From assembly GCF_963678635.1 (NCBI RefSeq), contig NC_087071.1, forward strand, positions 46,732,889-46,796,888: 64,000 nucleotides of DNA, read 5' to 3'. The notes beneath the pieces were generated by a model. The model was not told the DNA's origin and ran no database searches. It saw only the letters and a list, made by a program, of their open reading frames with translations. This DNA comes from Symsagittifera roscoffensis (Eukaryota > Xenacoelomorpha > Acoela > Convolutidae). Numbering within the stretch: the first letter of the stretch is position 1; every line of letters begins with the position of its first letter. A program made the position numbers and the translations under genes. Below are positions 1-12,152 of this stretch, in pieces.

Positions 1-1
1 G

Positions 2-319
2 GACTCTTATTTTCCTACTCACCGCCGACCCTTTGGACCACTCTGGATCAAGGTACCACGCGATCCCATAAAGTACCTAAGAGCACATTATACTAAACCT
101 TTTACATGCCATTCTCATTACTGGGACCATAGAGAGGCAACTGGGCAGAAGGTTTTGACAGCAGACTGTGAACTGTTAAAGACACACTACCCGTTTGTAG
201 AGAGATCTTCCTATGCGAATATAACAAAAGAAACTCTAGTCTTAAACGGAACTGCTTATTACAGCGTCTATAATGATGAACCGTTCACCGAAATTAGGTT
301 CAAATATGGTTGGTGGTGA
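2..319 (+). CDS. C-terminal coding exon of an unrecognised protein (5' end outside window)
   Basis: Frame 2 is open from the first base to a TGA at 317-319, giving 105 residues with no ATG required, so it is the end of a longer gene entering from the left. The peptide is rich in Tyr, His, Pro and Arg (for example HYTKPFTCHSHYWDHRE) and ends FKYGWW. It has no membrane segment, low complexity or transposon motif. Two AATAAA hexamers follow at 334 and 534, which fits a last exon. The short aromatic and basic composition recalls small axonemal microtubule inner proteins, but I match it to no named family. The splice acceptor is not in the window. Coding status is fairly sure; function is unknown. 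Confidence 0.6.
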   Translation, partial: DSYFPTHRRPFGPLWIKVPRDPIKYLRAHYTKPFTCHSHYWDHREATGQKVLTADCELLKTHYPFVERSSYANITKETLVLNGTAYYSVYNDEPFTEIRFKYGWW

Positions 320-333
320 TTATAATCAGAATG

Positions 334-339
334 AATAAA
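334..339 (+). terminator. Candidate polyadenylation signal AATAAA
   Basis: An AATAAA hexamer lies 15 bp after the TGA of the terminal exon. A second copy at 534-539 is followed by a T-rich stretch, so the longer 3' UTR is equally possible. Confidence 0.4.
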
Positions 340-539
340 AAATTGGACAACGATAACTGAATAGATAGGTTTTGAATAAACAGCGTTATATTTACTCCCC
401 TTAAAAAATTGAATGCTGTTCTGTTCTATACTGCAACAGCTGTTCTAAGCAAAAAATTGATTATCATTGTTGGGAGTTCGTTTTAAATAGTAGTTGCTAT
501 CAACTTATAAAGTTTCATGTAAAAATAATATTCAATAAA

Positions 540-2159
540 GGTATCTTTTCAACAACGTTTTTTTTTGTATTAAAGCAATTGTACGTTTTTTTTTGCAGAT
601 TCTATACTTGGTATGCAGTGATTAGAAAAAAAAACAGATATACTAAAGGAAGTGTAAGTTTTTGTATAACTCCTTTGGTGTTTTTTCAAAATTAAAACAG
701 CTCAAAATGACCCATAAACTAGTTTTGAAAATGTATATACATTATATACATTTCTGGAACAAATAGTGGGAAAAGTTAATAAAACCAAATCTCAAGCGTC
801 ACTCCTCTTTCAAGTCAGGTCTAATTGACTGCACGGGATGGCTTCACAGCAAACAGCCGTTGAACTAGAGAAACAGCCTTTTCCGAATAGAAACCTCGGA
901 TCTCTTCAACTACGCCCTCCTTCTCCCTCGGGTATCTAGTAACGAATATAATCCCATGATAAAGTAAATCAACGGTTAAGCGTATTAGAATTTTTTACCT
1001 AGAAACTAATTGAGTTAGAGCCGATTGGTCAAGCTCATAGAGTAATTTCAGATAAGGTACACCGTCTGCTCGTCACGCTATCTTATTTTCGGCCGGATAG
1101 ATCTAATACCAATCTTAATCTTACTTCTATATCTCCTACTCTCAATAGATCTAGTGTATACTGGTTTATGCGAGTTAGTTCTTGGAGTTTATCCAGAAGG
1201 AGAACAACTGTATTCAAAGATTTATTCAAACTTTTATGGCGCTGAAACTACAAGTAGTATCAGCACTTACAAATAAGTGTGACTGTTAGAGACGTAATAT
1301 GATTGGTTAGTTAGTAATATTTTATAGTAATAAATTATCATTGATATAATTGGTTTATAAGTACTAGTTTAGAACTGGTTCCACCCATCAAGGGTTTAGA
1401 CAGTTTTTAGTTTTTAATTGTTTATGAAAGTGAAGGACGGGTGATGTAGTTTTCTTTTGAAGTTGTGAGCAGTGACTTCTTGGAGAGAGAAGAGTTGTGG
1501 TTGTTTGTGTTAGACGGAAGAAGATTGTTTTGTTCGTGTTTCAAGATGAGTCTCGTTGATCATGGGTAGTCTTGAGTGATTGAGTCAAGACTTCTGATCG
1601 ATGCAATGATGTATCGATTTCGTTAACTTTAGAGCGAGACTACGTGCAGGGTTAAGTTTGACTTTTCCGTGTGAAGTGCCAAGTGACTAGGATCGGTATG
1701 TGTAATCAATATCCAGATGGCCATTGGTCTGGTTCAATGGGTTTGCTTTGCTGCGATGTTGAGTCCATACTTAAAATCTTTTGAGGGTAGTGACTTTGGC
1801 AGCAAATTTACCAAATAGATTTGCTATTCCAGAGTGGGAATGTAGTTGGTTTGTCATATTCTTTGCTGCTCGTTCCTTCTGACGCTTCAGACTCTGTCAG
1901 TTTTTCTATTTTTTGACTTTGTCAGTTTTTTTTTACTTTGCGTTTCATAAATGATTTGCGCGAATAAGTTTTGGTGGAGTAACATGTTTACACTCACATC
2001 TGCATAAATGTTTTTTCGGCTCTTTTTGTAAATGACTTAGTTTTCGCAATTTTAGTAGTTACTTTGCAGAAACTTTTCAGTTAGTTTTTATATAGAAATT
2101 GTTTTCCTAGAACTACTCTTGGAAAAACTACTTAATTTCTTATTCAATTTCTTCTAGCG
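540..2159. other. AT-rich stretch without recognisable gene
   Basis: I see no long reading frame, RNA gene or transposon domain here on either strand. There are T- and A-runs and scattered short repeats only. Confidence 0.5.
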
Positions 2160-2700
2160 CAATTCGTTGGGCGGGCTGTGATGAAAATGCTCAGGGTTCC
2201 TCAACGCGGGTCGAGGTTTTGTGTTCAGATCGTAACCAAAACTTAGCAAGTTCAGACCGTTGGGACCAGAATATGATATGTTCACCAACAAAAGGTTATG
2301 CACAGGCCGTGTGGACTAAAAGAATCCGTTTTCAGACTAATTTCGATTTCAAACCGTGTGGACCAAAATACCGTGAGGATCAAATCAAAACAGATTGATT
2401 TTTTTGCGGTTTCGCGAACCAAAGAATGAAATGAGTCCAGACTTTCTGGACTAAAGATCAGACTGTTTGAAGACTATTGCTTAGGCTTTGCAGAACTTGA
2501 CCTGCGTGGCGACTATGAATTTTTGGCCCCTATGCGGATCGATTCAGACTTATTAAGTCTGAACACAAAATCGCGATCTCAATTTGCAGACTGTTGTTCA
2601 GACATTGCGGACTTATGTTCAGTTGTTGCAGACTTATGTTTAGACTTTGACCTGAGTGGCGACTATAACTTTTTGGTCCCCACGCGGATCGGTTTGTCGA
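2160..2700. repeat. Internally repetitive non-coding segment
   Basis: A 47-bp block at 2495-2541 recurs with 8 changes at 2645-2691, exactly 150 bp on (both contain TGGCGACTAT and GCGGATCG). Variants of a gtgtggacyaaa motif recur at 2310-2370, and cagactt/cggacttatgtt motifs recur between 2540 and 2650. The short ORF at 2523-2708 is a by-product of this repetition. Confidence 0.55.
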
Positions 2701-3145
2701 ATTTATGAAGTCTTAGCATCAAACCACGACCTCAACCTGGATGGCGTGTAAGTCCGTAGTTAATACACTAATGGCGGGAATTACAGTATTCCGTTTCGTT
2801 TTTGTTTTACTCTATCAATGTTAGATTCCCTTTTTGGGTTTACTAGTTTTCCATTAGGTTGAACCAATGCTTTATCTGTAAAACCGAAGATAAGTTTTGT
2901 CGTCGAATTCTAAACCGAAAGAGCTAGTTTTGTTGTTTGAAAATTTTTATATGTGGTTCGTTTTCGTTTTATTTAAATATTTGAATTTGGTTGCTGTAAG
3001 CATGCCTTTTTCGATTTAAAAAAAAGAAAATTGTGAGGCGTTGTATAAAATTTGTGACCAATTTGTGTTGATAATCCGTTTCAATAAGTGTAAATTTCAT
3101 AACTTATGAACCAATTCATTCTCTCTCACTCTCTCTCAAAGTAGA

Positions 3146-3318
3146 GCATAAGAGTGAGAACTAGAGGTCACACCAAGGGTGCTAGACGACGCCACAGACC
3201 GGTAGCTGGCGGTAATTGATTTGCACAGATTTGGACAGATGATTGACACTACAGACTGACAGATTGAATGAACCTATTAAAAATGAATAAGTACTCCATG
3301 TCGTTTCCTCTCATGTAA
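3146..3318. repeat. Diverged ~170-bp direct repeat, left copy (possible LTR remnant)
   Basis: The block begins GCATAAGAGTGAGAACTAGAG and pairs with a diverged copy at 6913-7078. Shared stretches include AGACGACG(C/T)CACA and ACAGATTGA near its middle and end. The pair encloses Gypsy gag and protease remnants on the minus strand, so they could be old LTRs, but I cannot fix clean TG..CA ends. Confidence 0.45.
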
Positions 3319-4160
3319 AAATGAAAAATTTATGAATCGTCGAATGATATCAACTGAAATTTTGAAGACTTGAATTATAATTTGATTCTTGATCTCATAT
3401 ATGATTGTTCAACATAAACTAAAACTGTCGCCAACTACCGATACAAAAATGAGTTTTTATCGGGTTACAACCAACCCTCTCCGTGGACCCTAGTTTGAGA
3501 ACTGAGTTTTGTTTAGTTTTAAATTTTCTATTTCTAAACTTTATCGTTCCTTTTCAAATATGTTGTCAATTATGACTAGCCCATCTTTTTGCCTGCAGTT
3601 TGCTTCCGCTCGTTTTTGGTGAGGATGTTTCCTCTTTGGTAATGTTCGAGTCTTGGCTACTAAAAGAGACTAATCATTGTTTTCGCTAGCGTTTCTTCGT
3701 TTCCGCTGGTGGAGCTGCTATGTTTATTTGTATAGTCGCTGCTTCGGCACTCTCCGTGTTTCTCATTTTTTTCTCTACTCCATTGCGTTTGGTTGTTCGT
3801 GGTTTTTGCTCCCTCGGTTTGCCTTGTACTTTCCGCTCCGTCGGTTCCTCTCGCACCTCTCGCTCGGTGGCCGTTTTCTTGAAGGGCTGCTGCTGAGTCC
3901 TGCGCTTAGGTGTTTCCTTGCCAAGGGAACACTCTCTCTGTCGCTTTTGCTCTCCGAGTTGCTGTTTGCCTCAAATCTTTGACCGGTTTCCTTTCGAGTT
4001 TTCACTTTTGGTTCCTTATTTGCTGTCTGCGCGAATTACTTTCTTTTTATATCTTGTGGAGTAGGTAGCTGTGGTAGCCCGGCCGCTGCTTTCCTCTTGC
4101 TAGCATTCTTCGCCTTCGTGACACCTAATTTTCTAAAGACAACGCCGCTTTTTAAAGTTA

Positions 4161-4177
4161 GTGTGTGTGTGTGTGTG
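4161..4177. repeat. (GT)n microsatellite
   Basis: Eight and a half GT dinucleotides in an otherwise unremarkable AT-rich context. Confidence 0.8.
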
Positions 4178-4228
4178 CTCTTTCAGATTAAATTTCAGAC
4201 GTATTTTTTCTATACCTGTTCAGGTTTC

Positions 4229-4320
4229 GGTCTCCGGTACGTTGGTTAAGTTGGCATGAGGGCCCCGGTTGGGACTCCGCGCTTGATCTTTGTTTCGGAA
4301 CACTGGGTTCAAGCCCCTGG
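4229..4320 (+). repeat. tRNA-derived (SINE-like) RNA polymerase III promoter unit
   Basis: TGGTTAAGTTG at 4243-4253 fits the tRNA A-box consensus TRGYNNARNNG at every position, and GGTTCAAGCCC at 4306-4316 fits the B box GGTTCRANNCC. The 63-bp spacing suits a long-variable-arm tRNA or a SINE head. I do not see a convincing acceptor stem, so a SINE or tRNA pseudogene is more likely than a working tRNA. No downstream tail was delimited. Confidence 0.45.
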
Positions 4321-5445
4321 ATCAGCTGCTGTTCCTCAATTAGTTTCCGAGGAGGCTTCGATTCTTAGTGTGGTACACGGTTCCGAGTGAACATCCCAGT
4401 TCATGTCCGACTGGTGGTGTACGTCGTTTACTTCTGGTTCGTTTCGTTCTCATCTAAACGGGCTACTTTCTCTTTTGGTACCCGTGACCGATTCAGGTTT
4501 TGTAACCAGGGTTTTTGTAAAAATTTCCAGAACCGTATTTGCCTCACGTTCGTGATGCGCTTCGAATGGGGAGATTTTTTTGTCGAAATAATTGAAAAGT
4601 GTAACGCTCCGGGCGCCCTTTCATTCTTTTTCTCTAAGGGTTCTGTTTTTCGAACTTAACTATCGAGTTTTTTAGACTACTATTGTCCGCCAGAAACATC
4701 CTGTTGTGCGGTGGTTGGTGACCGGCGATTTTACAATTTCATATCATTCACCGTTTCAACGCAAAACGCTTCCTTTTCGATTGAGATAACAAGTTTGTTG
4801 CGTGGTCAATATTAATCCCTCGGGGTACCCGGTGGTTGACTATATACTTTTCAAAGAAATTTGTGAATTTACCGGATCGGTTGTTTCCCTGCGTCAGAGC
4901 TAACGCGAAAAACGGTCTATCTCCTTAGGAACATCTTTTTTATTTCTATCGAATATTTAATTGGTAACCTGAAATGGAGTTGTACTGATTAGTTTGCTTC
5001 TTTTGGCTCGGTTATTTTACCAACAGTGTTTTTCTCAAGTAAGGACTTGGGAATCTTACCGGCGGATGTATATACTGTGCAGTTCCCTGCAACTGATACA
5101 ATTGACCGGTAAAAATAAGCATAACAATTGTTTTTGTAGGCTTCCAACTTATTTGATTTTCTATGATAGTAAACTTGAATGCGATTGTTAATAGATGTTG
5201 TTAAAATTGTGGGGATAACGAGTTTGTCGCCCAATCAAAGTACATTTCCCTCACGTAAAATTGAGCATAATAGCGATTAATCGCATAGAACTTTTAGGCG
5301 ATATCGGGCCCCTCTCAATTTTTTTTTCTCTGATTACGTTAAGTTTTAGATCGGCTTATACTAGAATTCAACAAATTGAAAATTAAATAGTTTTGAAAGT
5401 GAAGTAGTTTTTTTAAACAATTTGTAGCCCCAAGGACAATTGACA

Positions 5446-6180
5446 TTAGTAGATTATGAGTCCACTGGAGTAACTGAATTGTTTCCCCTGCGAACGCCAT
5501 AGGTAACAAAAATACTGTGATTGGTTTAGTGTTCCTGGTTTCTTTCGGTAGGATTCCACGGTTGGATTCTGCTCTACAGACATCAATGCTATCACTGGTT
5601 TCTGTTGGATTAGCTGTAGTCTCAAGTTCGCCATTAAACCCCGTTCAATATTTAATGGTAGGCTTCCTCCGATGACCTTGATCCGTGACGTCGTCTCCCA
5701 GCCATTTGACTGGAAGACGACCTTCGTTGTACCCCTCATCGTTAATGAATTGTTCGTTTTCATCTGGCGTCTCGGAACTCGTTTTCATCTGGCGTCAACG
5801 CCTCCAACCTCGCATTAGTCGCGCCGGGTGCTGTTCAATTCTCCGATGATGATTCTTGAGATCGGTGATCCGCTTTCTATCCACACACGCGCTCCCTTTC
5901 CGTTTAATCGTTTTGACCGCACTGAGATAACCAGGTAGTCGCTGGGATGTGAGACATCCTGGGAATGTGAAGCACCGATGCCTCGGGATCATCGAACTCT
6001 CATTATTCGTGTTCCTGGATCAATCCGACTACTCCTGCTCTCTTTGGGTTGCTTGCTTACCTCTGCAAATGTGTTCACAACGTTCTGTTTTCCGGCAGCA
6101 GTTGCATGTGGCCCGTTTTGCCGGGCTTTTTGTTATGTGGTCCGGTGTGAATCCTTGTTTCTCACAATTTTGGCATCAGT
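5446..6180 (-). pseudogene. Ty3/Gypsy remnant: gag zinc knuckles and protease end
   Basis: On the minus strand, about 6175-6065 encodes a double zinc-knuckle array (CQNCEKQGF then CNCCRKTERCEHIC) with the same layout as the nucleocapsid of the intact Gypsy element at 55-61.6 kb. Towards lower coordinates, 5763-5446 reads TTKVVFQSNGWE and continues like the protease tail of that element, ending before the reverse transcriptase. The frame is broken by several stops. Homology is my by-eye comparison; the copy is old and belongs to a related but different family. It lies between the two ~170-bp direct repeats at 3146 and 6913. Confidence 0.6.
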
Positions 6181-6912
6181 TGTTTGCAGAACAGTTTGCC
6201 TCTGTTTAATCAGCGCCCTTGGTACGGCCCACTGCGGCGTGATCGGTTTTTCCGGTACAGTTGTTGAAAATTACGATTTGGCAGATTTGTTTCCCCATTA
6301 TTAAGATAAGGCGATCCTATACAGATTTTCCGGCGTTTTGGTTGACCGGCACAGCTCATTTTGGGCTTCGCGATTATTCATGTTCACTGTGAAAACATCC
6401 CTTAGTATGCGTATTCTAATGTCCCGAAGTTACATCTCGCGGCCAGCACGATCAGCACTGATTAGAATTGCTCAAAGGACTCGTTGATGTGTTGCTGCCT
6501 TGACAATAGTTTAAAAATTTTGCACATTTCGTTTTTTTTCTTCCAAAACTCTGCCACTATATCGTCTAAAAGACATGGATATCTCGTCGCCCCCATATTT
6601 AAGAGCGGTCGCCTTATATGTAACTCGTCTTGACCTATCTCTCTCAGATACCGTTAGAGATTCGATATGAGGGTTTGTTCGCCTTCGAGACTGTTCTTTC
6701 TGTCAACGTCTGCTGCCATAGCCCCGATCTACATCGATAAAAGCGTTCCGTCGAAGTAATAGTTTTTAGCGTTTCTTCCGTGTTTGGTGACCATGCCCAA
6801 ATGGAATCTATTGTACTAAAATTCCCAGAGCATGTGCAGTTTGTTGAAATTTGGGCACCACTATCCTGACATTCCAAGTAAATTTGGGCCTGTTGGTGTT
6901 AGTGTTAGTATT

Positions 6913-7078
6913 GCATAAGAGTGAAAATTAGAGATTAAACCAAGAGTGACAGACGACGTCACATACCTGCCGATAACTGATTAGCATCTATTCGAGCACA
7001 TTATTTACAGAACAGATTGACAAATTGAACTAACTTTTGCGAAAACCGGAGTAGCACTCTAGTGTCATGTGTCATAAC
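6913..7078. repeat. Diverged ~170-bp direct repeat, right copy
   Basis: The block starts GCATAAGAGTGAAAATTAGAG and is collinear with 3146-3318. On the minus-strand orientation of the Gypsy remnant it would be the 5' LTR, but divergence hides the boundaries. Confidence 0.45.
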
Positions 7079-8900
7079 TAGTGTAAAGATTTTTTTACTC
7101 CAACATTTATACGCTCAATTAACTTAAATAGTTGTTGTTTTCAAGCGAGCTTGAAGTTTATTATCGGAATATGAGATTAAGAATTTATGAACCACACAAA
7201 ATTACGGAAATTTGGAAAGTCAGATTGGTGTTGTGTAAAAAGGCTTATCCTCAGTGATAAAAGGTTTAAGAAAATTTTTGTTAGCAGCGATGACTGGTAA
7301 AGAAGTGCGGTTTAATGAATTTTGAAACGGTTAGATTCAAAACTCCTTTATATTGCGTTAAAGTGAAAAACAATTGCACGTTGAGACTTTCCACTACTTG
7401 GGTTGCGATTTATCGCAAAGTACTTTTTCGCAAGAAGATTTGCTGTTTGTAGATTTTCACAAGCACTTTTTTGTCATACCATATTTTAAAGTTTAAAATC
7501 CACCCAAAAATGATTAGATATATCATTTAGTAGCTAGATGTTTTTGTTACAAGACTGCAAAATATATTCACGCTATGTTTCCTAAATTTGGGAAACAATG
7601 CAAAAACTTTTATCTAACTGTCTACCAAAAACATCCAACTAATGTTTGATAAAACTAAAATAAGTTCTAGAAAAAATTTTGCTTTTTAAAAAGTTTTTTT
7701 TTAAATATTTTTCATGGTTCTATCGCAGGAGCCTCTAGATTTCAAATAACCATGAAACTATCACGAATTAAACAGGAGCCCTTAGTTTTTCTAAGAAACT
7801 GTTAAGCTTTACAGTTTGCACTAAATAAACTTTCTTCACATTGCCTGTTGCTTATTAATGCATCAACCAAATGAAATTCTTCTTTGAGTTGAAATTATTG
7901 CTTTTGGTAGAGAAATGAAAGTTTTTAAAAAATTATTTGAAAAACTCGGCGCGCACTAAGTTGCAACCGTGCACAAAATATAGTCAGAAGTTTGAGCAAT
8001 TTTTGGAACTTTGAGCGAACTTTTTCAGATCTGCCTCATCTTTTGTGCAACCTTCGACGCAAACTTGAAAAACATAGGTCGCGAACTTGAGCTTCTTAGT
8101 GAAAACTTTGCTGGAATAACGTCAAGAAAACAACTCGATTTGAAAGTCTTTTTTTTAAAGTCCAAATCAACGCAACGTGATGTTGCGCTTTCGAAAATCG
8201 TTGAAGGTCATGTGACCTGCTCAACTTAGTGAGCTATAAATGAAAACAATTAAATATCTAACTTTGCCAATCCGGCCGGATGACATTCCCTTCAGAGACA
8301 AAAACACAAATTATTCACTGATTCGAGCTATAGATCCCTGTAGAACCGGAGTTCTTATGTTTTCCCGGTATGACAAAGTTGAGTTTTGAGTATCATCGGA
8401 CTGTATAACTTCTTATGCTGTTTCTTTTTCTTCCTTCACCTCCTGGTGAGTTTTCTCATCGTCTTGATTTTTCCTTTGGTGTTTTTCTTGATGTTCCTCT
8501 AGGTTGTCTCTTTCGTGGTCTATTTCTTCTCGTTGATTTTAGTGTGTTTTTTTTTCTACCACGAGGACATCATTGTCCAGTTTTTTGTCTGTGGATTGTC
8601 TGAAGGGGACACCAAATTGATGATTTCCAGTGCTTGTTGCTCTCCTTTCTTTGATTTCACCTACTTTGGTTTTTTGGCCTCCAGAAATTTCACGCAGGCT
8701 TTGTGATGAGGCTTTTCAGCTTGGTGTTTTATTCGAGAGTAACGGGATTTGATTTACAATCATATTTTTCCCCTGGTTGTAAGCGACTCGATAGAAAAAT
8801 GTTTTGCCGGTGATTATATCACGTTTCGTATTGCATTGATTGGGACTGGATTCCCCAGCGCCCCATCTACTGCTGATTGTCTGGCTCGAACCGATTTTCT
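7079..8900. other. AT-rich stretch, no gene seen
   Basis: Only short frames occur (for example 8011-8229). The part from 8400 to 8900 may include eroded 3' sequence of the Gypsy remnant to its right, since its minus strand has the same Ser/Lys/Glu-rich coding bias, but no domain can be recognised. Confidence 0.4.
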
Positions 8901-8902
8901 TG

Positions 8903-11004
8903 TTAGTGCCAAGAGGTTTGCGGCTTCGGGTATTTTCTTTTTCTTGACCCGTTTTGGAGAGGGAGCGGTTTTTTCTCCAGTTCCCCTGCTGGTGTCCGTT
9001 GTGGTTTTCCCCCTGTTCGTTTTTCAGTAGGTTTTGCTTTCAGTTTGATTGGGCTCTCTTGTAGTTCCTTTCGAGTTATCTTCACTGGTAGGCCCGTCCT
9101 GTCTTCTCGAAACATGGGATGATGTGGTGCGTTAGAAGCTTCGATATCTAAAAAACGCAAAAAGGGCCATGTTCTCCGAGCGACTTTTTAGGCAACGTAA
9201 AGGCTAATGTTTGTGCCTGGTCGCATCTTAGTTTGCGTGGTACTCCATTATTTTTATAGCGTTGCACAAATTTCACGGCGACGCACGCTGTCGCGTTTGA
9301 AACTACTTTAGCCATTGGAATTTTTGACTACTTATCTATAGCGATTAATAAATATGTGTCTTGATTTATTTCATCCGGAAGGGGACCTGCAAAGCCTAAT
9401 TGTACCTCTTCGTTAAGTCCGACAGCAGGTTCCATGTTGAATGAGGGTTGTTTGCCTTTTACTGGTTTCAAGTTTTTACCTTGTTCAGTACATTGCCGAA
9501 ATCCTAGTGCCATCTGCACGATTGATTGGTGGATATGGGGGAACCGAATGTGCTGGCAGAGATCTAGCATGGCCGCCAATCCGGGCTGAGTGAGATGTAG
9601 ACCATCGAGCAAAGTCCGTCGGAGTTGGGTAGGGAGGACTGTCAGCTCGTCGATGAGCACGCAATCAATTTGCACGTGTAGGCGTCGTCGTATATTATAG
9701 CAGTACTGTCAAAAAGACACCTTGAGGGATCCCCAGTCTCGTTTTTTCACAAAATTTTTCGAGTTGCGGCGGCAATGAAACTGACTCCCAACAGTTTTAG
9801 CAGGTTTTTACTGCAAAGTGGGCTGTTCTATTCGATTTCTGTGTTGGTTTCCTTGTGATCTGAAGCTACCTACCAGTCCCCTGTTAGCATTTCATGGCTG
9901 GCTTCCAGTTGTAGTTGTTGTTCTTGTTCTTGTCCCCACGCGTGCGTTGATGACATTGTGGGTGGTTCCACGTTTAGATGGGTTTTCTTTCGTCTGACTG
10001 TGTTTGGATCTAGGCGGCTCACGCAGTACTTGTATATTTCTTTTGTCTCGGTAGATAGTTTTGTTTTTGTATGCGTTTCTTGGCTTGTCGACTCCGTTTG
10101 GCCAGAAGATGACGGCCTAGTGTAGCCCGTTGTTTTGGAGACGAAGCTTCTTACTCGGCTCCGCTTATTTTGCACTCTTGTCGCTTACAACTATTTTTTT
10201 GGAAGGATGATGCTCTTTCCTTTTCTGTTGCTGGCTGGATGTTTCCTCTGGCGTCCTTGATTGTGGCTGCGGTTGATGTAGAATCCGGCTGACTGGCGTG
10301 TTTTTTTGATAGTCCTTCGTCTATGGCGGATTGGAAAGGCTCTCTTCCTTTTTCCTGTTCGGACTCTCCGTGCCATTTTTCGCTGCGTTGACTGGTTCTG
10401 CGTTGATCGTTTTTGCTTGCATCTTCTGGAGTGAACCCTCCCTCGAAACCTGTGTAGTTATTTTTTTTCCGCATCTCCCTTGAAATGCTAAAATTTGTGT
10501 TAAGTTTACAATGTTTTTTTTCTTAATCAGTGTGATTATTTTTTACTGGATATTGGAAGAATTTGTGAGCAAATGACCGAAATATTGTTGAGATACTTGA
10601 CCGTTCGCGAGTTGTTTGAAGTGTTTGGAATGCACTTGAAATTTGGTTTGGCTTGTTAGCGTTCTTTCACTTTCCCCGCGTTTTTTGATCAGTCGATTAG
10701 GTGCTCGCTTTTGATTGGCCAGCTGGCTTAATATTAATTGTCAATCATTCCAAGGTTAAATATGAATGAGTTGATTGAAACTACTATAAATTCCTCGTCA
10801 TGTTCACTGGGTGGTATTGCTAATCCAACCGGGTTTTGGCTCATGTGGTCAATTAATCCCATTTTGTTCCCGTCAAGTTGAAAGAGATTAGCCGATCAAT
10901 CCATTTTGTGAGTATACTTTGACTAGTTTCTTCCGCTCGCGTTTGATGCATTGGTTAAAGCCTGGTGGTCTGTGATGACGTTAAATTTTTTCTCGTAAAA
11001 ACAG
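8903..11004 (-). pseudogene. Ty3/Gypsy remnant: RNase H end, linker and integrase
   Basis: Reading the minus strand from 11004 downwards, an RNase H C-terminus (VITDHQAL) comes first, followed by the MGLIDHMSQNP linker near 10860, which parallels MGIVDYLSRNP in the element at 55-61.6 kb. A charged linker covers 10474-9870. The integrase N-terminal region then appears at 9675-9328 (PHIHQSIVQMA..CTEQGKN, then LGFAGPLPDEINQDTYLLIAIDK-like core start), followed by SKIPMAKVVS and a second catalytic Asp in RCDQAQ near 9240. A Lys/Pro-rich C-terminal tail covers 9160-8903. Stops and shifts are frequent, so the copy is dead. It is a related but diverged family relative to the young element. Confidence 0.7.
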
Positions 11005-11934
11005 CTGTAAACGTGACTACCTTAACCTAATCTGTAAGATCAAAAACGCCAGTTCTAGCAGATAAATAACTCAGAATCTCTGATATTCGACTTGCTACCA
11101 AAAACCTTTTCACAAATAAATTATAATTGAGATTCTCTAAATCACAATTTGACATTATGAAAGGGTCTGAAAATCCGTGATTCCTTGTTTCAATTTTGGT
11201 TGATGAGCCCTGGTTTTTTGTTTTAAAAAAAATGATTATTGAATTTTTAGCGTTGTCTACGCATTTGCATTTAAATGTCTGGATGCTGTTTTTTGTTTAT
11301 TTAACGAGTAAGCCAAAAAAAAATCAGTTCCGATTTTTTTTATTCATTCCCGCTTCAGTGTTTTATGAACCAAAATCGGTCATATTTTAGTTTCACTGTC
11401 AGTGTCCGCAAATGTGAAAAAAAAATCGATTATAATTAATTACAAATGAATTATAACATTGCGATTTTTGAGGCAACAAAATTCGTTTTTAATCCATTAT
11501 AATCGAGTTTCAACCCACATAAAGCCTTTTCTACGTTTTAAAAAAAAGTTGGTTATTTTTGATTATTTTAAAACAATGATGCTTTTTTAATGTTATTCAA
11601 TAGCTGAATTGTGTTCTTTTCATTATTTGCCTGCTTCTATCCCCTTCAATATTTCCCCCTTTGCCCCCTTCGTATCCCCATAAAGTGGAAAATAAAATGG
11701 AAAAAATCAATTTTAATGTGATTTTGTACCTGTTTTATAATCCATTGTAATAGATTTCAGATGAATTATAATGCATTATAATATTGCGAGAAAAAGTGGA
11801 TTTAAATCCACTTTTTTGTCCTATTTTGTTGTCTAAGTCTAACATGGTAATCTATCATATTGAAAATGTTTTAGACCTCAAAAATCCTTTATCATTTTTT
11901 TTTCACTTTTCTTAGATGACAGTTACGGTTTGAA
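11005..11934. other. AT-rich spacer
   Basis: No coding or RNA signal was recognised. Several CATTATAAT/GATTATAAT-like palindromes near 11430-11500 and 11740-11800 hint at a further small repeat. Confidence 0.4.
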
Positions 11935-12152
11935 CGGTTTTGAGCGGTTTATCTAAAAAAATCGCTAAAAAACTGCGCAAGATTTGAGCGGTTTTTTTAG
12001 ATAAACCGCTCAAAACCGTTCAAATCTTGCGCGGTTTTTGAGCAATTTTTTAAAATGAACCGTTCAAAAACCGCTCAAACCGTTCATTTTGAAGCAAGAT
12101 TTTGAGCTTAATTGTCTAAAAAAACCGCTCAAACCGCTCAAATCTTGCTTCA
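11935..12152 (+). repeat. Left inverted-repeat array of the fold-back-like element
   Basis: Contains about ten copies of AACCGCTCAAA or its complement, spaced 15-30 bp and arranged head-to-head so that adjacent copies can form hairpins, and ends with AATCTTGCTTCAAATT. Confidence 0.65.

Noticed and set aside
3677-4005. 101-codon plus ORF and 76-codon minus ORF
   Set aside because: The plus frame looks like an antisense of a Ser/Arg/Lys-rich tail. The minus frame might be a Gypsy C-terminal remnant, but there is no diagnostic motif.
8415-9030. Plus-strand Phe/Val-rich ORFs resembling membrane proteins
   Set aside because: Their hydrophobicity comes from being antisense to the Lys/Glu-rich tail of a Gypsy remnant.
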